A stretch of DNA of 63,819 bases from CAYFPS01 sp964345075 (GTDB taxonomy: Bacteria > CAIWAD01). The translations under genes were made by a program, and so were the position numbers. This document shows positions 26,689-34,447 of this stretch, piece by piece; position 1 is the stretch's first letter, and each line of letters begins with the position of its first letter. The stretch is from the NCBI GenBank assembly GCA_964345075.1, contig CAYFPS010000017.1:1-63819 (forward strand). The letters are read 5' to 3'. A model generated the notes under the pieces. That model was given only the letters and a program-made list of their open reading frames with translations. It ran no database searches and was not told the DNA's origin.

Positions 26689-27666
26689 ATGATCATCGTA
26701 ACCGGCGGTGCGGGATTTATCGGCAGTGCGATCATCTGGGAACTCAACCGTCAGGGTGAGACGGATATCATGGTTGTCGACCGTCTGGGGACGGGGGAGA
26801 AGTGGCGGAATCTGGTGCCGCTGTGCTACAGGCAGTACCAACACAAGGATCACTTTCGGCACGCACTCACGCTGGACGGCCTGCCGGAAGGCACTCGCGC
26901 CGTGATACACATGGGTGCCTGCTCCAGCACTACCGAGCGAGATGCCGACTACCTGATGCACAACAATACGCAGTACAGCCAGGAGCTGGCACTGGCCTGC
27001 GCAGAAAAGGGCGTGCGCTTCGTATATGCCTCAAGTGCTGCGACATACGGTGACGGCAATCAGGGTTATGCCGATGATCTGGAGACGCTGGATCGCCTGC
27101 GTCCTCTCTCTATCTATGGTTATTCAAAACACCTCTTTGACACCTGGATGGTCAGCCTGAACAAGCTGGAGAATGCCATCGGTTTCAAGTTCTTCAATGT
27201 TTTCGGTGTCAACGAATATCACAAGGGTGAGATGCGCTCCATGGCGCTTAAGGCCTGGGAGCAGGTCAGTGAACATCACCGGGTCAAGCTCTTTGCCAAC
27301 CACCGTGAAGGCTTCAAGGATGGCGATGAAACCCGTGATTTCGTCTACGTCAAGGATGTTGCCAGGACAGTCGTGGAGTCACTGAAGCCGGAGATCGCGG
27401 GCGGGATTTACAATCTGGGTACCGGCCAGCCGCGTTCTTTCAGGGACATGGTCGTTGCTGTTTTCAGCGCCCTTGATCGCCAGCCCGAAATTGACTGGGT
27501 GGCCATGCCGCCCGAACTGCGTGGTCAGTATCAGTATTACACCTGCGCCAATATGGAGAAGACGCGGGCCGCGGGCTTGTTTGTGCCCGACACGCCCCTG
27601 GAAGACGCCATTGCCGACTATGTCTGCACTTACCTGCAGCGTCGGCGCAGCCATCTGGGCGACTGA
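26689..27666 (+). CDS. hldD: ADP-L-glycero-D-manno-heptose 6-epimerase
   Basis: Last step of ADP-heptose synthesis for the LPS inner core. 325 residues of the extended SDR fold: NAD motif TGGAGFIGS at residues 5-13, MGACSSTTERDADYLM characteristic of HldD, SSAATYG with the catalytic Ser, YGYSK with Tyr and Lys, and FNVFGVNEYHKGEMRSMA. I start it at the ATG at 26689 with AAGGAGG upstream; the longer in-frame extension to 26491 overlaps the divergent peptidase gene and is not credible. Its presence shows the organism makes heptose-containing LPS and so has an outer membrane. Confidence 0.94.
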   Translation: MIIVTGGAGFIGSAIIWELNRQGETDIMVVDRLGTGEKWRNLVPLCYRQYQHKDHFRHALTLDGLPEGTRAVIHMGACSSTTERDADYLMHNNTQYSQELALACAEKGVRFVYASSAATYGDGNQGYADDLETLDRLRPLSIYGYSKHLFDTWMVSLNKLENAIGFKFFNVFGVNEYHKGEMRSMALKAWEQVSEHHRVKLFANHREGFKDGDETRDFVYVKDVARTVVESLKPEIAGGIYNLGTGQPRSFRDMVVAVFSALDRQPEIDWVAMPPELRGQYQYYTCANMEKTRAAGLFVPDTPLEDAIADYVCTYLQRRRSHLGD

Positions 27667-27789
27667 GACCCGGTGGATATGGTGTTGAGGAATTGTCACC
27701 TTGCAGCACTGGTGGATTCGCCTAACCGATAGGCGGAATCCGTTGTTCATTCATCCGCGCGTCAAGCAGCGGAGGATCAGGAGGAAAAG

Positions 27790-28863
27790 ATGCCACATAA
27801 AAGCCTGTTCATTCCGGGACCGGTAGACGTTCACCCCGAGGTTCTCGAGGCCATGGCTGGCCCCATGATCGGTCATCGCACCAAGGATGCCAGTGATCTG
27901 CAGCGCGGGATTTCCGAAGGCATGCAGAAGGTTTTTCAGACCGGCGAGCAGATTCTGCTTTCCACCAGCTCCGGCAGCGGCATCATGGAAGGTGCCATCC
28001 GCTCCTTTACGGACAAGGGCGTGGCGGTTTTCTCCGTGGGTGCCTTCGGCAAGCGCTGGTATGAAATGGCTGTAGCCAATGGCAAAAACGCGGATCTCTT
28101 TGCCGTGGAGCAGGGACAGCCGACTCTGCCTGAAGCCGTTGAGGCAGCGCTGGCAACTGGCAAGTACGACACCTTTACGATTACCCACAATGAGACTTCC
28201 AGCGGCGTGAACAACCCGGTTCACGAAATCGCTGAAGTGCGTCGCCGTTATCCAGACGTGCTCTGGTTGATGGATTCGGTTTCCTCCATGGGTGGTACCA
28301 GCATTCCGGTGGATGAACTGGGCGTGGATTGTTGTATCACGAGCACCCAGAAGGCGCTGGCCCTGCCCCCCGGCATGGCCATCTGCAGCGTGACCAGGCG
28401 GGCGATCGAGCGTGGCCGCACAATCAAGCAGCGCGGTTTCTACTTCGACATGGTCCAGCTCTACGACTTCATCTTCAAGAAGGACCATCAGTATCCGTCG
28501 ACGCCCTCGCTGTCACACATGTACGGCCTGAAGAAGCAGCTCGAGCTGATGTTTGCCGAGGGGCTGGAGAACTTCTGGGCCCGTCACGAAGCCAACATGC
28601 AGCTGACGCGCGACTGGGGTCGCAAGCACTTTGAGCTGCTGGTGGATGATGCCTATGCCAGCCGTACGGTCACGGTGATCCGTAATACACGCAACATTGA
28701 TGTCAGCGCACTCAACAAGGCGCTGGGCGAGCGCGGCTACCAGATTGCCAATGGCTATGGCGAGCTGAAAGACAAGACCTTCCGCATTGCTCACATGGGC
28801 TGGCGCACGAAGGCGGAGATGGAAGCGCTCTTTGCTGCCATCGAAGAGATTCTCGGACTCTAG
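27790..28863 (+). CDS. Class V aminotransferase, probable phosphoserine aminotransferase
   Basis: 357 residues with a PLP lysine at 188 (ITSTQKALALPPGM) and Asp162 (MDSVSSMG). The family includes alanine-glyoxylate, serine-pyruvate and a phosphoserine form. I favour 3-phosphohydroxypyruvate to phosphoserine because it is directly followed by serA (9 bases) and a DUF1015 gene. An AGGAGGAAA ribosome site precedes the ATG. It is not the usual SerC subfamily, so the function depends on context. One TGTATCAC word lies inside the PLP-lysine codons. Confidence 0.82.
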   Translation: MPHKSLFIPGPVDVHPEVLEAMAGPMIGHRTKDASDLQRGISEGMQKVFQTGEQILLSTSSGSGIMEGAIRSFTDKGVAVFSVGAFGKRWYEMAVANGKNADLFAVEQGQPTLPEAVEAALATGKYDTFTITHNETSSGVNNPVHEIAEVRRRYPDVLWLMDSVSSMGGTSIPVDELGVDCCITSTQKALALPPGMAICSVTRRAIERGRTIKQRGFYFDMVQLYDFIFKKDHQYPSTPSLSHMYGLKKQLELMFAEGLENFWARHEANMQLTRDWGRKHFELLVDDAYASRTVTVIRNTRNIDVSALNKALGERGYQIANGYGELKDKTFRIAHMGWRTKAEMEALFAAIEEILGL

Positions 28864-28872
28864 GAGGCCATC

Positions 28873-29784
28873 ATGACCAAGGTTCTGCTAAACGATGGCC
28901 TCGACCAGAAGGCGATCGCCGCACTTGAGGCGGCTGGTTTTGAGGTTGATGCCAACCATTATGACGGCCCGGCCCTGCACGAACAGCTGAAGCAGGTGGA
29001 CGCCGTTGTGATACGCAGCGCTACGAAACTGCGTGTGACGGAGATTGATGCCGCACTGGCTGGTGGCCGCCTCAAGCTGATCATCCGTGGCGGTGTGGGC
29101 ATTGACAACATCGATCACGTGCACGCTCGCGACAAGGGCATTGAGGTGCGTAATACACCCACCGCCTCCAGTGCCAGCGTGGCCGAACTGGCCATTGCCC
29201 ACATGTTTGCCGTTAGCCGCTTTATTGGTCATTCCAATGCGACCATGCGTCAGGGTGAATGGAACAAGAAGCAGTACAAGGGTGTCGAGCTGGCCGGTGC
29301 CACGCTCGGTTTGATCGGAATCGGTCGAATTGGCCAGGAAACGGCTCGTCGCGCCATGGCCCTTGGCATGAAGGTGATCTACACGGATCTGCCCGGTGTG
29401 GTCTGGGATGCCGAAGGTGCCAGCCGTGTAGAGCTGGATGAACTGCTGGCCACCTCTGATTACATCAGCCTGCATGTGCCTTTCAACAAGGAAAAAGGCG
29501 CACTGATCAGCACTGCCGAGTTCGACAAAATGAAGCAGGGTGTCTATCTGGTTAACTGTGCTCGCGGTGGCGTGGTGGACGAAGCCGCACTGCTTGCTGC
29601 CCTGAACGACGGCAAGGTGGCCGGTGCCGGCATCGACGTCTTTGCTGAAGAACCCACGGCCAACACGGAACTTGTATCACACCCGAATGTCAGCGTCACA
29701 CCGCATATCGGCGCGCAGACAAAGCAGGCCCAGCAGCGGGTTGGTGCCGAGGTGGTGGAAATCCTGAAGGAGAGGCTCGGCTGA
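28873..29784 (+). CDS. serA: D-3-phosphoglycerate dehydrogenase, short form
   Basis: First step of serine synthesis. 303 residues, so it lacks the C-terminal ACT or ASB domains and is probably not feedback-inhibited by serine through that route. The NAD motif is GLIGIGRIGQE; the catalytic Arg is in IIRGGVGIDNID and NCARGGVVDE, and the His is in TPHIGAQT. GGAGG precedes the ATG. Its stop overlaps the DUF1015 start. Confidence 0.92.
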   Translation: MTKVLLNDGLDQKAIAALEAAGFEVDANHYDGPALHEQLKQVDAVVIRSATKLRVTEIDAALAGGRLKLIIRGGVGIDNIDHVHARDKGIEVRNTPTASSASVAELAIAHMFAVSRFIGHSNATMRQGEWNKKQYKGVELAGATLGLIGIGRIGQETARRAMALGMKVIYTDLPGVVWDAEGASRVELDELLATSDYISLHVPFNKEKGALISTAEFDKMKQGVYLVNCARGGVVDEAALLAALNDGKVAGAGIDVFAEEPTANTELVSHPNVSVTPHIGAQTKQAQQRVGAEVVEILKERLG

Positions 29785-31031
29785 TGGCAGTCTTCCAACC
29801 TTTCAAGGGCTTTCGCCCCCGTATCGATGTGGCTGCAGATATCGCCTCCAAACCCTACGACGTGCTGAACTCAAAGGAAGCCCGCCGCGAGGCCGATGGC
29901 AAGCCCCTTAGCTTCCTGCATGTCTGCAAGTCGGAGATCGACCTGCCGGAAGACACGGATCCCTATGACAGCAGTGTTTACAGCAAGGCGCGCGAGAATC
30001 TGGATCGCCTGATTCAGCAGGGTCACCTGATTCAGGACGATCAGGATTGCTTCTACATTTATCGTCAGTTCATGGACGGACGTGTGCAAACCGGTCTGGT
30101 CGGTTGCTGCAGCGTCCAGGACTATCAAAAGGATGTGATCAAGAAGCACGAGCACACCCGCGCCGACAAGGAAGCGGATCGCATTCGCCACGTGGACACG
30201 ACCGATGCCAACACGGGTCCTGTCTTTTTGACCTATCGTCCGGTCGAAAAAATCGACGCCCTGGTGGAAGAGTGGACCGATGAGCACAGCCCCGTCTATG
30301 ACTTTGAGGTGGATGGCGTGCGCCATGTCTTCTGGGTGATGGATGACAGCAAGCTCTCTCACGAAATCACTCAGGCCTTTTCGCGTGTCCGCAACCTCTA
30401 TGTGGCGGATGGCCATCACCGCAGCGCCAGTGCAGCCAGGGTGGGCGAGATGCGGAAGGAAGCCAACAAGGAGCACACGGGCAGGGAAGAGTACAATCGC
30501 TTTCTGGCGGTCTGCTTTCCCAGTGAGCAGCTCCACATCATGGATTACAACCGTGTGATACAGGACCTGGGTGGCCGTACGCCGGAAGGCTTCCTGGCCG
30601 AGCTGGGTGCCTTTTTTACTGTAGAGCCGAAGGGCGAAACCGGTTCCCCCTACAGCCCTGAAGAGCGCGGTAACTTTGGTCTCTATCTGGGCGGCCGCTG
30701 GTACTGTCTGAAGGTCAAGGCCGAGTTGGTTCCCGATCACCCGGTGGATGGACTGGATGTGGCCGTCCTGCAGCGCATTGTGCTCTCCAGCATGCTGGAA
30801 ATCGAGGATCCCCGCACAGACAAGCGCATCGACTTTGTCGGTGGCATTCGTGGTCTGGCAGAGCTCGAGCGGCGCGTGGACGAGGAGGGCTGGGCCTGTG
30901 CCATTGCCATGTATCCGACCTCGATTGATGATCTGATGTCGGTTGCTGATGCAGGTCAGGTCATGCCGCCCAAGAGCACATGGTTCGAACCCAAGCTGAA
31001 GAGTGGCCTCATCGTTCACAAACTCAGCTAG
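29784..31031 (+). CDS. DUF1015 family protein in a serine operon
   Basis: 415 residues, a cytoplasmic protein of a family whose members often sit beside serA/serC-type genes. The start FQPFKGFRPR and the motif LYVADGHHRSASAARVG are typical. The DGHHR signature resembles the core of ParB/Srx-fold serine kinases such as archaeal SerK and staphylococcal SbnI. No serB phosphatase is in this operon, so this protein could handle the phosphoserine/serine step; that is inference. It is translationally coupled to serA (ATGA overlap), and a strong terminator follows immediately. Confidence 0.8.
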   Translation: MAVFQPFKGFRPRIDVAADIASKPYDVLNSKEARREADGKPLSFLHVCKSEIDLPEDTDPYDSSVYSKARENLDRLIQQGHLIQDDQDCFYIYRQFMDGRVQTGLVGCCSVQDYQKDVIKKHEHTRADKEADRIRHVDTTDANTGPVFLTYRPVEKIDALVEEWTDEHSPVYDFEVDGVRHVFWVMDDSKLSHEITQAFSRVRNLYVADGHHRSASAARVGEMRKEANKEHTGREEYNRFLAVCFPSEQLHIMDYNRVIQDLGGRTPEGFLAELGAFFTVEPKGETGSPYSPEERGNFGLYLGGRWYCLKVKAELVPDHPVDGLDVAVLQRIVLSSMLEIEDPRTDKRIDFVGGIRGLAELERRVDEEGWACAIAMYPTSIDDLMSVADAGQVMPPKSTWFEPKLKSGLIVHKLS

Positions 31032-31088
31032 GTGATACACTGAACAAAAAAAGGCCCCAGCGCATGCATGGGGCCTTTTTTGTATCAC
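31032..31088. terminator. Bidirectional terminator framed by inverted TGTATCAC words
   Basis: Between convergent DUF1015 and purB genes. GGCCCCA (31053-31059) pairs with TGGGGCC (31069-31075), flanked by A7 on the left and T6 on the right, so it works on both strands. GTGATAC at 31032-31038 and GTATCAC at 31082-31088 form an outer inverted pair. The arrangement recalls paired uptake sequences that frame Neisseria terminators. Confidence 0.9.
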
Positions 31089-31098
31089 AGACTCCTGC

Positions 31099-32535
31099 TC
31101 AAACCTTGAGCTCCTCGCCTTCGCCTTCCAGCCAGGATGCATGCTTTTCGAGCAGCGGATCCACTTCCGCACGCAGGTATTCATCCACCTGCGCGGCAGC
31201 CCTGCCAGTAAAGATTCGCGGATTGCACATCACTTTCAGGTCAGTCAGGCTGAAGGGAATGCTGTTGTCCTCGGCCATCAGCTCCAGCAGGTTATTGGGC
31301 AAGCCCTCTTCCTTGACCCTTCTGGCGGCTTTCATCGAGAGCTGGCGGATGACCTCGTGCAGGCGCTGACGATCACCCCCGCGCTTGACCGACTCCATCA
31401 GGATCGTCTCGGTTGCCATGAAGGGCAGCTCCGCATCCAGCCTGGCCCGAATGACTTCCGGGTAGACCACCATTCCATCAAAGATGTTCTCCAGAATGAT
31501 GAGAATGGCATCGGCGGAAAGGAAGGCTTCCGGAATGGCAATGCGCTTCTGGGCGCTGTCATCCAGCGTGCGCTCGAACCACTGGGTTGCTGCCGTCATG
31601 CCAAGCCCCTGTGGCAGGCTCATCAGGAACTTGGCCAGGCTGGCCACGCGCTCACTGCGCATGGGGTTGCGCTTGTAGGCCATGGCACTGGAGCCGATCT
31701 GTCCCTTTTCAAAGGGCTCTTCAATTTCCTTCAGGTTCTGCAGCAGGCGAATGTCGTTTGTGATACGGTGTGCGCTGCGACCCAGACCCGCCAGCCAGTC
31801 CGCGACACGGGCATCTTCCTTTCTGGGGTAGGTCTGGCCGGAAAGCCCGTAGCGCCTGGGGAAACCCATCAGCTCGCTGACGCGCTCATCCAGCCGCCTT
31901 ACCTTTTCGCCATCGCCTTCAAAGAGCGCCATGAAGGAGGCTTGCGTTCCGGTTGTGCCCTTGGCTCCGCGGAAGCGCAGCGCGCTCAGCCGGTGTTCCA
32001 GATCTTCCCAGTCCAGCAGCAGGTCCTGCAGCCAGAGCCCGGCGCGCTTGCCCACGGTCACAGGTTGGGCGGGCTGGTAATGAGTGAAGCCCAGTGTCGG
32101 AACTTCCTTCCACTTGCGGGCGAAATCCGCCACACGGGCGATCACACGCAACAGGCGGCGCTGCAGCAGAAGCAGGCCCTCGCGCAGCTGAATCAGATCC
32201 GTGTTGTCGCCTACAAAAGCACTGGTTGCGCCCAGATGAATGATGCCAGCCGCCTCCGGGCACTGCAGGCCGTAGGCAAAGACATGGCTCATTACATCGT
32301 GTCTTGTGATACGCTCGCGCTCTTCAGCCGCCGGATAGTTGATGTCCTCGGCATGGGCTTCCAGCTCGGCAATCTGCTCCTGGCTGATCTCGATGCCCAT
32401 TTCCCGCTCGGCCCTGGCAAGTGCGATCCACAACTTGCGCCAGGTGCGGAATTTCATGTCCGGGCTGAAGATCCAACTCATTTCGGCGCTGGCATAGCGG
32501 CTTAGCAGGGGACTTTCGTAACGATCACGACTCAC
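31099..32535 (-). CDS. purB: Adenylosuccinate lyase
   Basis: Cleaves adenylosuccinate and SAICAR in purine synthesis. 478 residues of the fumarase/aspartase fold: ITRHDVMSHVFAYG, HLGATSAFVGDNTD, TLGFTHYQPAQPVTVGKRA with the catalytic His, and the signature loop GSSAMAYKRNPMRSER. I start it at a GTG at 32535 with AAGGAGA upstream; further upstream codons have no ribosome site. It belongs to the longer animal-type PurB branch rather than the short Bacillus type. It is monocistronic, convergent to the serine operon. Confidence 0.93.
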   Translation of the reverse strand: MSRDRYESPLLSRYASAEMSWIFSPDMKFRTWRKLWIALARAEREMGIEISQEQIAELEAHAEDINYPAAEERERITRHDVMSHVFAYGLQCPEAAGIIHLGATSAFVGDNTDLIQLREGLLLLQRRLLRVIARVADFARKWKEVPTLGFTHYQPAQPVTVGKRAGLWLQDLLLDWEDLEHRLSALRFRGAKGTTGTQASFMALFEGDGEKVRRLDERVSELMGFPRRYGLSGQTYPRKEDARVADWLAGLGRSAHRITNDIRLLQNLKEIEEPFEKGQIGSSAMAYKRNPMRSERVASLAKFLMSLPQGLGMTAATQWFERTLDDSAQKRIAIPEAFLSADAILIILENIFDGMVVYPEVIRARLDAELPFMATETILMESVKRGGDRQRLHEVIRQLSMKAARRVKEEGLPNNLLELMAEDNSIPFSLTDLKVMCNPRIFTGRAAAQVDEYLRAEVDPLLEKHASWLEGEGEELKV

Positions 32536-32631
32536 GGACGGACTCTCCTTCGATGTTCTGGCAAAAGGTACAAAAAGCAAAAGCCCCGCCTTCAAGAGGA
32601 CAGGGCCATTGCTTGCAGTCAGGTCCCCTGC

Positions 32632-32826
32632 CTACGGGACCTGAAACGGTTGCTGACTGGAGAGCAGCTCATCGGCTGCCTGATCCAGACAGGTGTCACA
32701 CAAACCGTGGCTGGGAATGGCCTTGTGCACATGGGGGAAAGCAGGCCCTTGCTCCCAGTCTTCGCCATCACGCTTGATGCTTTCGCACAGCATGCAAACA
32801 TGCAGCAGGGGGGGATGCTGGTTCAT
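32632..32826 (-). CDS. Small zinc-ribbon-like protein
   Basis: 64 residues. The pattern CMLCESIKRDGEDWEQ ... SHGLCDTCL matches the CxxC-KxIRDDxGxW...SHGxCPxCL motif seen at the end of many signalling proteins; here it is the whole protein. The four Cys and a His probably bind zinc. The ATG at 32826 has GGGAG upstream on the minus strand; an in-frame extension to 32877 exists. The stop is about 97 bases upstream of purB, in the same direction. The role is unknown; it could be a signalling partner of the nearby stand-alone PAS protein. Confidence 0.6.
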   Translation of the reverse strand: MNQHPPLLHVCMLCESIKRDGEDWEQGPAFPHVHKAIPSHGLCDTCLDQAADELLSSQQPFQVP

Positions 32827-32890
32827 CGACGGTCTCCCGGTTTGTTTCGTGCTACTATCGGAATTGGAAATGGGCATCTTTAGAAAGAGA

Positions 32891-32914
32891 AAACCCGCCT
32901 CGCGGGGCGGGTTT
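32891..32914. terminator. GC-rich hairpin, possible terminator
   Basis: AAACCCGCC at 32891-32899 pairs with GGCGGGTTT at 32906-32914 around a six-base loop. The T tail is short, so termination strength is uncertain. It lies upstream of the small zinc-ribbon gene and before the PAS gene, at a point where both strands lack genes. Confidence 0.6.
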
Positions 32915-32929
32915 CGTATCGACTGGTCA

Positions 32930-32965
32930 GGAATCTTGCGATTCCGGTGTTCGGACTAGGTCCGA
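32930..32965. other. Two adjacent small hairpins in a gene-free stretch
   Basis: GGAATC/GATTCC (32930-32945) and TCGGAC/GTCCGA (32951-32965) are perfect six-base stems five bases apart, right after a terminator-like hairpin. From here to 33164 there is no gene. It could be a short structured RNA or the leader of the PAS gene; no known class is recognised. Confidence 0.4.
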
Positions 32966-33164
32966 TCTGTCCACTCGGGCTGTAGGGTGAAATTTTCTGT
33001 CATTCACAGTCCTCCAGCTTGACCGACTTGTCAGACATCTCAAAGCTAAGACATGAGTTGGTATCGGCAAGGGAAAAAGCGATCTGAAGTAAAATCATCA
33101 AAAATCTGCGGGCCCGCATTTTGACCATCTTTGCCACCTTGCAAAGGTTCCATCAGGAGGCAGC

Positions 33165-33539
33165 ATGCTCGATCGTTTGCACTTTCATCGCGCGGTTCTC
33201 GATCACATTCAGGAGCCGGTGATCGCTTGTGACAAGAATGGACTTGTGCAGTACATGAATCCGGTTGCCGAGCGCATGACGGGCTGGCCGCTCTGGGAGG
33301 CCGTCAACCGCAACATCGAAGAGCTGCTGAATCCGACTGCAGACAGGGAAATCGGCATTGATCCGCTGCTGCATGGGGAAGAATGCCTGCTGCAGCAGCC
33401 CTGCACGGTGGAAACACGCTGGGGAAGAAGGCTGGACCGCAAGGTGAATGTATCACCGCTTTACCAGGGCGCTTATCACTTTGGCACAGTCCTGGTTTTT
33501 GATCGCGGTCTCGACAAGGGTGAAGATCAGGCCGACTGA
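33165..33539 (+). CDS. Stand-alone PAS-domain protein
   Basis: 124 residues, a single PAS fold (ILDHIQEPVIACDKNGLVQYMNPVAERMTGW pattern, then a domain-closing FGTVLVFDRG). No kinase, cyclase or DNA-binding part is attached. It may bind a small ligand or partner protein. AGGAGG lies at normal distance before the ATG. The last 13 bases overlap, tail to tail, with the convergent ppx gene. One TGTATCAC word is inside the gene. Confidence 0.75.
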   Translation: MLDRLHFHRAVLDHIQEPVIACDKNGLVQYMNPVAERMTGWPLWEAVNRNIEELLNPTADREIGIDPLLHGEECLLQQPCTVETRWGRRLDRKVNVSPLYQGAYHFGTVLVFDRGLDKGEDQAD

Positions 33540-34447
33540 TCAGCGAAGAGTTGCCTGACCATGGCATCGGCCAGGCCTGCGCGCGGCACGATCATTTCAT
33601 CGGCACCTGCGGCAAGCATGCAGCGGTGATACAAATCAAGCGCGTGAGGCAGCACGTCGGCACGATCCGGCCTTAAGCCCAGATCACGAATCCTGTCGGC
33701 AAAACTCAACTCATTCACCTTCCTGCGCCATTCATCGAATGTATCACGCATGACGCGATCGCCCTTGTCCAGGCCTTGCAGTGAAAGCAGCTTGTTGATG
33801 TTGCCGCCGCTACCTACCGCAACCGGGTTTCTGCCCTGACAGGTTTTGCGAATCCATGCTTCCATTTCCTTCAGCACGCCGGGCTTTACACTTTCCGTAA
33901 GCAGTCGAACCGTTCCTATCGCAAATGACTTGCCCTTAAGCGGGACTCCTCGCTCCAGCAGTGTAACTTCCGTGCTGCCACCGCCAACATCAACATAGAG
34001 CGCGTCACGGCTCTGCAGGGAGAAGCCTTCCGGCTGATTGTTGAGCAGCAGGCGCGCTTCCTGCTTGCCGCTGATCAGTTCGAGGTCGAGCCCGGCTTCC
34101 CGCTTGATGCGCTTAAGCAGCTCCTGGCGATTCTCGATGCTGCGCAGGGCGGATGTGGCACAGGCCCGCCAGTAGCCGGGCTGCCAGGCCTCAATCAACA
34201 GACGAAAAGCTGCAAGAGATTGAATCAGCCGTGTGCTGGTGTTTTCATCCAGTCGGCCATCAAGAAAGGCCTGTGTCCCCAGTCGCAATGGCATGCGGAT
34301 CAGCGAAACTTTGCGAAAGCAGGGGACGGTGCCATCGGCCAGCACCTGCATGAAGAGCAGGCGCATGGCATTGCTGCCCACGTCCACGGCCGCGTAGCGC
34401 TCGCCCGGTTCGCGATGGGCATCAAACCATGCCAGACTTCTACTCAA
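33527..34447 (-). CDS. ppx: Ppx/GppA-family exopolyphosphatase
   Basis: Hydrolyses terminal phosphate from polyphosphate or pppGpp. 306 residues, the short form with only the two actin-like domains. Phosphate-1 motif AAVDVGSNAMRLL near residue 20, EARLLLNNQPEG, and YVDVGGGSTEVTLL are all present. It overlaps ppk1 by four bases and is the downstream gene of that operon, so synthesis and breakdown of polyphosphate are co-expressed. GppA activity cannot be excluded. Confidence 0.87.
   Translation of the reverse strand: MSRSLAWFDAHREPGERYAAVDVGSNAMRLLFMQVLADGTVPCFRKVSLIRMPLRLGTQAFLDGRLDENTSTRLIQSLAAFRLLIEAWQPGYWRACATSALRSIENRQELLKRIKREAGLDLELISGKQEARLLLNNQPEGFSLQSRDALYVDVGGGSTEVTLLERGVPLKGKSFAIGTVRLLTESVKPGVLKEMEAWIRKTCQGRNPVAVGSGGNINKLLSLQGLDKGDRVMRDTFDEWRRKVNELSFADRIRDLGLRPDRADVLPHALDLYHRCMLAAGADEMIVPRAGLADAMVRQLFADQSA

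Noticed and set aside
31141..32505. Long plus-strand frame of 454 codons opposite purB
   Set aside because: Shadow of the GC-rich third-position pattern of purB; the purB protein is fully conserved.
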